From: Parolsenella sp958406235
GTDB taxonomy: Bacteria; Actinomycetota; Coriobacteriia; Coriobacteriales; Atopobiaceae
Direction: 5' to 3'
Assembly (NCBI RefSeq): GCF_039062465.1
Contig: NZ_JBCLNF010000003.1
Location: forward strand, 124,001-188,000
Length of the DNA: 64,000 bases
Part shown: piece after piece, positions 58,440 through 64,000 of the stretch
How the letters are laid out: each line of letters begins with the position of its first letter
Numbering within the stretch: position 1 is the stretch's first letter
Notes under the pieces: model-generated
The model's database searches: none
What the model saw: only the letters and a program-made list of their open reading frames with translations
What the model was told of the DNA's origin: nothing
Program-made: the position numbers and the translations under genes

Positions 58440-59519
58440 ATGCTCAGGATTGGCCTTCTTACCAGCGGCGGCGACTGCCAGGCGCTCAACGCCACCATGC
58501 GTGGCATCGTGAAGACCGTGCTCAGGAACTCGAAGGAAAAGGTCGAGATCTACGGCTTCGAAGACGGCTACCAGGGCCTCATCTACGGTCGCTATCGCAA
58601 GATGAGCTGGGCTGATTTCTCTGGCATCCTCATCAAGGGCGGCACGATCCTGGGCACCAGCCGCACGCCCTTCAAGCTCCTCGACACGCCCGAGGCGGAC
58701 GGTGTCGAGAAGGTCCCCGCGATGGTCAAGAACTATCGCAAGCTCGATCTCGACTGCCTGTTCGTGCTGGGCGGCAACGGCTCCACGAAGACTGCCAACC
58801 GCCTTCGCGAAGAGGGCCTCAACGTGATTGCCCTGCCGAAGACCATCGACAACGACACCTATGGCACCGACATGACCTTCGGCTTCCCCAGCGCCATCGA
58901 CATCGCGACGAAGTGCATCGACGATATCCACACCACGGCGGAGAGCCACCGTCGCGTCTTCGTGATCGAAATCATGGGCCACAAGGTTGGCTGGATTCCG
59001 CTCTACGCGGGCATTGCCGGCGGTGCCGACGTCATCCTCATTCCCGAGATTCCGTACGAGATGGACAACGTGATTGATGCCATTGAGCAGCGCGAACGCG
59101 ATGGCGGGCGATTCTCAATCGTCGTCGTGGCCGAGGGCGCCATCACCAAGGAAGAGGCGGCAATGAAGAAGAAGGACTACAAGCGCCTGGTCGCCCAGCG
59201 CGTGAAGCCCAGCGTCGCCTACGACATCGCCGAGGAAATCGCCGCTCGTACCGATCGCGAGGTTCGCGTCGCGGTACCTGGCCACACGCAGCGCGGCGGC
59301 GAGCCCAGCGCGCAGGACCGCATCTTCGCGACCCAGTGTGGTGTCGAAGCCGCAAAGAGCTGCCTCGCCGGCGAGTACGGCTGCATGATTGCCCTGCGCG
59401 ATGGCCGCATGACGCGCGTCCCGCTCAAGGAGGTCGCCGGCAAGCTCAAGTACGTCGACCCCAACAGCGAGCTCGTCCGCGAGGCCAAGATGCTTGGCAT
59501 CTCCTTCGGTGACGAGTAG
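58440..59519 (+). CDS. pfkA: 6-phosphofructokinase
   Basis: A 359-residue phosphofructokinase. It starts MLRIGLLTSGGDCQALNA, followed by GGNGS (111-115), PKTIDNDTYGTD (133-144, catalytic Asp), MGHKVGWI and GHTQRGGEPS. The pair Gly in GGxGS with Lys in PKTIDND is the mixed type found in ATP-using group-III enzymes; PPi-users have Asp at the first position. The Asp of GGDGS, which normally holds Mg, is Asn here. It forms fructose 1,6-bisphosphate in glycolysis. Start at 58440 has AAGGGAG at good spacing; GTG at 58416 is a weaker alternative. Confidence 0.93.
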   Translation: MLRIGLLTSGGDCQALNATMRGIVKTVLRNSKEKVEIYGFEDGYQGLIYGRYRKMSWADFSGILIKGGTILGTSRTPFKLLDTPEADGVEKVPAMVKNYRKLDLDCLFVLGGNGSTKTANRLREEGLNVIALPKTIDNDTYGTDMTFGFPSAIDIATKCIDDIHTTAESHRRVFVIEIMGHKVGWIPLYAGIAGGADVILIPEIPYEMDNVIDAIEQRERDGGRFSIVVVAEGAITKEEAAMKKKDYKRLVAQRVKPSVAYDIAEEIAARTDREVRVAVPGHTQRGGEPSAQDRIFATQCGVEAAKSCLAGEYGCMIALRDGRMTRVPLKEVAGKLKYVDPNSELVREAKMLGISFGDE

Positions 59520-59569
59520 GACACGAACGGTTTATCCATCGCCCGCCAATAGGCTCAGCTAGACCAATC

Positions 59570-59609
59570 AGGCGCCGCCCAGCTTCTTCGGCCGGGCGAC
59601 GCCTTTTCT
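59570..59609 (+). terminator. Terminator of pfkA
   Basis: AGGCGCCGCCC (59570-59580) pairs with GGGCGACGCCT (59594-59604) with one mismatch, followed by TTTTCT. It lies 51 nt past the stop. Confidence 0.8.
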
Positions 59610-59613
59610 GTTA

Positions 59614-59639
59614 GGGGGTGCGGCCGTAGCCACACCCCC
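59614..59639 (-). terminator. Terminator of the M18 aminopeptidase gene
   Basis: GGGGGTG (59614-59620) and CACCCCC (59633-59639) with inner GGC/GCC pairs; 63 nt downstream of the stop at 59702 on the minus strand. Confidence 0.5.
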
Positions 59640-59701
59640 CAAACGTTGGATTTCCCTGCGCCACCCGCCCGATGTTTCGGCTTCCTGGCGATGGCCGGGC
59701 G

Positions 59702-61057
59702 TTACCCCAGCGTCACGGCATCGGCGCCATCAATGAGAAGGTCAGCGTTATAGAAAGCCGTGAGAGCCTCGATAGCGAGGGTCACATCGCGCGCTCCGCC
59801 CGTCTCGTAGCTCGAGTGCATGGCCAGCTGCGGCAGGCCCACATCAACGGCATGCACGCTGACCTGCGTGTTCGAAAGATTTCCAAGCGTAGAGCCGCCC
59901 GCCATGTCGCTGCGGTTGGCAAACGTCTGAAGCGGCACGCCCGCATCGGCACAAACCGCCTGGAGCACGGCGCGGCTGAAGGCGTCGGTGCAGTACTTCT
60001 GGTTCGCCGCTTCCTTCACCACGAGGCCGCCGTTGAGGCGGCAGCGGTTGACGGCGTCGCACTTACCCGCCTGGTTCGGGTGAACGGCATGCGCGTTATC
60101 GCAGCTCACGAGCATGGACTTGGCAACCGCCTGGCACAGCTCGTCGCTCGTGTGCCCAAGCGCCGCGTTCACACGCGCGAGGGTATCGGCGAGCACGGTG
60201 GACATGGCGCCCTGCTTCGTGTTCGAGCCAACCTCCTCGTTGTCGAAGCAGCAGTAGACGCTCACATCGCGCTGGTTGTCGCTCGCAAGGAACGCCTTGA
60301 GCGACGTGAACGCGCAAGCAAGGTCATCAAGCTTGGGCGAGGACACGAACTCGCTGGCGGCGCCCCATACGCAGCCACGCTGACGGTTCACGAGGAACAG
60401 GTCGCGCGCGACGATGTTCTCGGGCTCGATCCCAAGGTGCTCTGCCACGAGCGCGTCGACGGTGCCCACGGTGCAGTCACCTGCGGACATGATCGGGCAC
60501 AGGTCGGCCGCGCGGTTGGGCGAGAACTTGTCGTTCACGGCACGATCAAAATGAATGGCAAGGCTCGGGATAATCGCGACGTCACGGTCGAGCGACACGA
60601 GACGGCTCTCGATGCGAGAACCCTCGCGCACAAGCACGCGACCAGCAAGCGACAGAGGCTTGTCGAACCAGGTGTAGTCGATCATGCCGCCGTAAGCCTC
60701 GGTGTCGAGACGCAGGTAGGCCTCGGGGCCTTCCATCTCGGCAACGTTCTTGAGCTTGAACGCCGGCGAATCCGCGTGAGACGCCGCGAGCTGGAAGTGA
60801 TAGTTCGAGCCCTCCTCGGCAACGCGCTCGCCTACCTTCCAGGCGATGACGGTCGAGTTGTTGCGGCACGTGTAGTAGCTGCCGCCCGCGCGGACATCCC
60901 ACGCGCCAGCCTCGGGGAGGTACGTGAAGCCGGCCTCGTCAAGGTAGGAGCGGATGGTCTTAACGGAGTGGAACATGCTCGGGCTCTTCTGAATGAAGCT
61001 GACGAGCTCCTCAGCAGCGGCGATTTCCGCCTCGGAAGTCTTAGTGGTGACGCCCAT
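59702..61057 (-). CDS. apeB: M18 family aminopeptidase
   Basis: A 451-residue cytoplasmic di-zinc aminopeptidase. Metal-binding residues are visible in ASHADSPAF (H94), SPKLDDLACAF (Asp), CFDNEEVGSNTKQGA (catalytic Glu-Glu) and the C-terminal QLAMHSSYE (His). M18 enzymes remove N-terminal Asp/Glu or general neutral residues from peptides and form dodecamers. The length is as usual for the family. Monocistronic, transcribed toward pfkA. Confidence 0.93.
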   Translation of the reverse strand: MGVTTKTSEAEIAAAEELVSFIQKSPSMFHSVKTIRSYLDEAGFTYLPEAGAWDVRAGGSYYTCRNNSTVIAWKVGERVAEEGSNYHFQLAASHADSPAFKLKNVAEMEGPEAYLRLDTEAYGGMIDYTWFDKPLSLAGRVLVREGSRIESRLVSLDRDVAIIPSLAIHFDRAVNDKFSPNRAADLCPIMSAGDCTVGTVDALVAEHLGIEPENIVARDLFLVNRQRGCVWGAASEFVSSPKLDDLACAFTSLKAFLASDNQRDVSVYCCFDNEEVGSNTKQGAMSTVLADTLARVNAALGHTSDELCQAVAKSMLVSCDNAHAVHPNQAGKCDAVNRCRLNGGLVVKEAANQKYCTDAFSRAVLQAVCADAGVPLQTFANRSDMAGGSTLGNLSNTQVSVHAVDVGLPQLAMHSSYETGGARDVTLAIEALTAFYNADLLIDGADAVTLG

Positions 61058-61098
61058 GCGATTCCCTTCTGACGTTTGGTTGCCCGTTCAGTCTATCA

Positions 61099-61140
61099 CC
61101 CGCATGCGAACAGGGGATGCAGCCCGCCTGCGCATGCGGG
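61099..61140 (-). terminator. Hairpin downstream of the acc operon
   Basis: CCCGCATGCG (61099-61108) and CGCATGCGGG (61131-61140) are perfect 10-bp arms, 59 nt past the accDA stop at 61199; no clear T-tract. Confidence 0.45.
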
Positions 61141-61198
61141 GATGCCGTCACCGCGCGCAAACGAAAGACACAGCACCCCCGCGCCATTCTCCACCGTC

Positions 61199-62926
61199 CT
61201 AATCCAGGCGATTCGCGCCAATCGCGCGGTACTTGGCATAGCGCCTCTCAACGAGCTCCTCGGCATCCAGGACCGCAAGCTCGTCGAACGTCGCCTGCGC
61301 CTCGCGCACGATGTCACGGGCGAGCTCGGCCTTGGTAAGACCGGCATCGGCGATGACGCCATCGACAAGCCCAAGCTCCCGCAGCTCTGGCGCCGTGAGG
61401 CAAAGCGCCGCGGCCGCGTCCTCGGCACGCTTCGGGTCCTTCCAGAGGATGGAGGCGCAGGCCTCGGGACTCACAACCGAGAAAGCCGAGCTCTCGAGCA
61501 TAAGCAACCTGTCGGCAACGCCCAGCGCGAGCGCTCCACCGCTACCGCCCTCGCCCGTGATCACGCTCACGACGGGCACCTTAAGCCCGCTCATCTCAAC
61601 GAGGTTCCGAGCGATGGCCTCGCCCTGGCCACGCTCCTCGGCGCCAATGCCACAGTAGGCGCCCGAGGTATCGACGAGGCACAGCACCGGACGGCCAAAC
61701 TTCTGGGCCTGCCGCATGAGGCGAAGCGCCTTTCGATACCCCTCCGGATGAGGCATGCCAAAATTGCGGCGCACGCGCTCCTTGGTCGTCGTGCCTCGTT
61801 CGATGGCAATGACGGTAATCGCACGGCCATCCTTCCAGCCAATGCCCGCGACCACCGCGGCGTCATCGCCAAAGAGGCGGTCTCCATGGAGCTCGACAAA
61901 CCCGTCGAGGCCAGACTCGATGATTTCCGTGGCGGTCACCCGGTCCGCCGAGCGAGTGAGCTTGACGACGTCATACGCACTCCTCGACACCACTCCCCTC
62001 TTCGCCTTGCCCACGCGCTTGGCCAGGCGGCTTGGCACGCCACCAGTGTGCGAGTGGGGCGAATCCCCCGCGGGAACCTCCCCCTCATGAAGGGCCAGCA
62101 GCTTCGCGAGGGTGGCGACCATGTTCCCGCGCTCAACGATGGCATCGCAAAAGCCGTGCTCGAGGAGGAACTCAGACCGTTGGAAACCAGCGGGGAGCTT
62201 CTTCCTGGCGGTCTGCTCGATCACGCGCGGGCCAGCGAAAGCCGCGAGCGCGCCCGGCTCGGCGAGCGTGACGTCGCCCTCCATGGCGAAGCTCGCCGTG
62301 ACGCCACCCGTCGTGGGGTCCGTCAGAACGCACACGTAGAGAAGCCCCGCCGCGGAGTGACGACGCACGGCGGCCGACACCTTCGCCATCTGCATGAGCG
62401 ACGTAACGCCCTCCTGCATACGAGCCCCACCGGAAACGGTGAAGCCCACGACGGGAAGTCGCAGCTCGCAGGCCTTCTCGAACACACGGCAGATCTTCTC
62501 GCCAACGACCGACCCCATCGAGCCCATCATGAAGTCGGCGTTCATGAAGAACAGCGCGCAGGCATGCCCGCTTATGGTGCCACGCCCGCAGATGACAGCA
62601 TCGTTCTCGTGAGACGACGCGCGCGCCGCCTCGAGCTTCTCGGCATATCCCGGAAACTCCAGGAAGTCCGTCGCGCGAAGGCCGGCGTCCCACTCCTCGA
62701 AGCTCCCGGCGTCGACGGTCGCGCGCATGCGAGCCCGGCCAGACAGGCGCAGGTGCTTGCCGCAACGCGGGCACACCTCGAGGTTCTCGCGGAGCGTCCC
62801 CTCGTCAATGGCGCGGCGGCAACCAGGGCACTTGACAAGCACGTGGCGCGCGGGGAACTCAGCACAGACCTCGGTCATGGGCCCCTCGAGCGCGTTCAGG
62901 GCATGGCCGATCCTATTGCGCAGCAT
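61199..62926 (-). CDS. accDA: Acetyl-CoA carboxylase carboxyltransferase, fused beta and alpha subunits
   Basis: A 575-residue fusion of AccD (1-~275) and AccA (~300-575). The AccD part has the four-Cys zinc ribbon CPGC...CPRC, the GARMQEGVTSLMQMAK segment and a GRVIEQT-like AGPRVIEQTARKKLP motif. The AccA part has FVELHGDRLFGDD, the PEGYRKALRLM helix and GEGGSGGALALGVADRLLM. It moves the carboxyl group from carboxybiotin to acetyl-CoA, making malonyl-CoA. E. coli has two separate genes; fusion is common in some Actinobacteria and Firmicutes. It overlaps accC by 14 nt. Confidence 0.94.
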   Translation of the reverse strand: MLRNRIGHALNALEGPMTEVCAEFPARHVLVKCPGCRRAIDEGTLRENLEVCPRCGKHLRLSGRARMRATVDAGSFEEWDAGLRATDFLEFPGYAEKLEAARASSHENDAVICGRGTISGHACALFFMNADFMMGSMGSVVGEKICRVFEKACELRLPVVGFTVSGGARMQEGVTSLMQMAKVSAAVRRHSAAGLLYVCVLTDPTTGGVTASFAMEGDVTLAEPGALAAFAGPRVIEQTARKKLPAGFQRSEFLLEHGFCDAIVERGNMVATLAKLLALHEGEVPAGDSPHSHTGGVPSRLAKRVGKAKRGVVSRSAYDVVKLTRSADRVTATEIIESGLDGFVELHGDRLFGDDAAVVAGIGWKDGRAITVIAIERGTTTKERVRRNFGMPHPEGYRKALRLMRQAQKFGRPVLCLVDTSGAYCGIGAEERGQGEAIARNLVEMSGLKVPVVSVITGEGGSGGALALGVADRLLMLESSAFSVVSPEACASILWKDPKRAEDAAAALCLTAPELRELGLVDGVIADAGLTKAELARDIVREAQATFDELAVLDAEELVERRYAKYRAIGANRLD

Positions 62927-64000
62927 TGATGCCCTCCATCAGGTTCGTGTGGTAGTTGCCGGAGAGGAACTCCTCATTGGCGAGAATCCGCAGCTGGAGC
63001 TCGCTATTCTCATCGACGCCCTCGATCACGAGCTCGCCCAGGGCAGAGCGCATCTTGCGAATGGCACCGTCGCGCGTAGACGCGCAGACGATGACCTTCG
63101 CGAGCATCGAATCGTAGTAGGGCGGCACGACGGCGCCGGGGAAGAGCGCCGAGTCGAAGCGCACCTTCGGCCCGCCAGGAACGTGCAGCATCGTGACGGT
63201 GCCGCACGAGGGCAGGTAATCGGGCGTCTCGGCGTTGATACGGCACTCCATGGCATGGCCGGCCACCGGAAGGTCCTCGCGCTCGAAGGGCAGGGCCTGG
63301 CCCGCTGCCACGCGCAGCTGCCATTTGACGAGGTCAACGTCAGTGACGAACTCGGTAACGGGGTGCTCGACCTGCAGGCGCGTATTCATCTCCATGAAGT
63401 AGAAGCTGCCATCGTCCGAGTAGAGGAACTCGACGGTACCAGCCCCCTCGTAAGCCACGGCACGCGCGAGGTCACGCGCGGCGCGATGCATGCGCTCGCG
63501 TACGTTAGGGCGGCCCTCGAGGCAGGGCGCCGGGCTCTCCTCGACGAGCTTCTGGTTGCGGCGCTGCACGGAGCACTCGCGCTCGCCGAGGGAGAAGACG
63601 TTGCCAAACTTGTCGGCCATGATCTGGACCTCAACGTGGTGCGCGGGCGAGACGAACTTCTCCATGTAGCACTCGCCGTCACCGAAGGCGGCCTCGGCCT
63701 CTGCGCGGGCCTCGCTGAAGGCTCGCCCGGCGTCCTCGGCACGCTCGACCTTGCGGATACCACGTCCGCCGCCGCCCGAGCGGGCCTTGATGAGCACGGG
63801 GCACCCGATGCGGCGCGCCTCGCGCTCCGCCTCCTCGGGAGACTTCAGCAGGTCGCAGCCGGGGACCACGGGAACGCCCGCGGCCTTCGCGGTGCGGCGG
63901 GCGGCGTCCTTGTCGCCCATGCGGTCGATGACCTCAGCGGAAGGGCCCACGAACGCAAGGCCGCACTTCTCGCACTCGCGCACGAAGCCCGCGTTCTCCG
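62913..64000 (-). CDS. accC: Acetyl-CoA carboxylase, biotin carboxylase subunit (partial)
   Basis: The 3' 362 codons are present; the 5' end lies beyond the right edge. Visible are FVGPSAEVIDRMGDKDAAR, the ATP-grasp Gly-rich loop KARSGGGGRGIRKV, CSVQRRNQKLVEESPAP, EFLYSDDGSFYFMEMNTRLQVEHPVTE and a C-terminal GVDENSELQLRILANEEF, all as in AccC. It carboxylates biotin on AccB with ATP and bicarbonate. accC precedes accDA with a 14-nt overlap; accB and other fatty-acid genes are presumably upstream. Confidence 0.94.
   Translation of the reverse strand, partial: ENAGFVRECEKCGLAFVGPSAEVIDRMGDKDAARRTAKAAGVPVVPGCDLLKSPEEAEREARRIGCPVLIKARSGGGGRGIRKVERAEDAGRAFSEARAEAEAAFGDGECYMEKFVSPAHHVEVQIMADKFGNVFSLGERECSVQRRNQKLVEESPAPCLEGRPNVRERMHRAARDLARAVAYEGAGTVEFLYSDDGSFYFMEMNTRLQVEHPVTEFVTDVDLVKWQLRVAAGQALPFEREDLPVAGHAMECRINAETPDYLPSCGTVTMLHVPGGPKVRFDSALFPGAVVPPYYDSMLAKVIVCASTRDGAIRKMRSALGELVIEGVDENSELQLRILANEEFLSGNYHTNLMEGINAAQ

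Overview
The window is high-GC DNA (coding regions look to be well above 60% G+C) with actinobacterial codon use and a gene set that fits the class Coriobacteriia, most likely an Olsenella/Atopobium-type organism. Supporting features are a DUF6483 gene beside arginine deiminase, a DUF6110 gene beside a P-type ATPase, a fused accDA, a ykoFEDC thiamine-precursor ECF transporter under a TPP riboswitch, and a putative D-aspartate ligase pair. This placement is inferred from gene content; no rRNA or tRNA gene is present to confirm it. Almost all genes lie on the minus strand; the plus-strand exceptions are the VUT/SDR pair, an amino-acid racemase, phosphofructokinase and a few relics.

Region 1 (1-5.8 kb): start of a P-type ATPase and its DUF6110 partner, a VUT transporter with an overlapping SDR gene, DegV, a KdgT-type permease, and a gene-free kilobase with two large hairpin elements. 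Region 2 (5.8-10 kb): accessory stretch with an XRE/TipAS-like regulator, an orphan sortase-signal tail, unknown genes, degenerate repeats and an IS3-type transposase relic. Region 3 (10-20.8 kb): defence island with an ABC/AAA ATPase carrying a CPFC motif, a type I restriction-modification system (hsdM-hsdS-abi-like-hsdR), a dead Mrr-like restriction gene and a Panacea/Fic toxin-antitoxin pair.

Region 4 (21-30.5 kb): arginine deiminase pathway genes (DUF6483-arcA, arcB), ruvCAB, an NAD-synthetase-like protein that lacks the catalytic residues of both domains, and a three-part GNAT/metalloprotease-like fusion. Region 5 (30.7-34.6 kb): fructose PTS operon fruR-fruK-fruA. Region 6 (34.7-40.9 kb): decayed hisI/hisE scraps, repeats and a branched-chain amino-acid ABC transporter livKHMGF. 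Region 7 (41-49 kb): DegT-like and ATP-grasp pair (possibly D-Asp cross-bridge), NlpC/P60 hydrolase, murJ, ybaK and an Asp/Glu racemase, i.e. mostly envelope functions. Region 8 (49-58 kb): uvrA, an unusual radical SAM protein and the TPP-ykoFEDC operon. Region 9 (58.4-64 kb): phosphofructokinase, an M18 aminopeptidase and accDA/accC of fatty-acid synthesis, the last running off the window.

The most unusual signal is non-coding. Five intergenic elements (near 3.5, 5.2, 5.6, 35.1 and 45.7 kb) each have long, imperfect inverted arms that mostly differ from element to element, but share a loop motif close to TACCTGCRTRTTTGCAAATG. I do not recognise this family. A second, separate family of palindromes centred on GGGACWGTCCC occurs four times.
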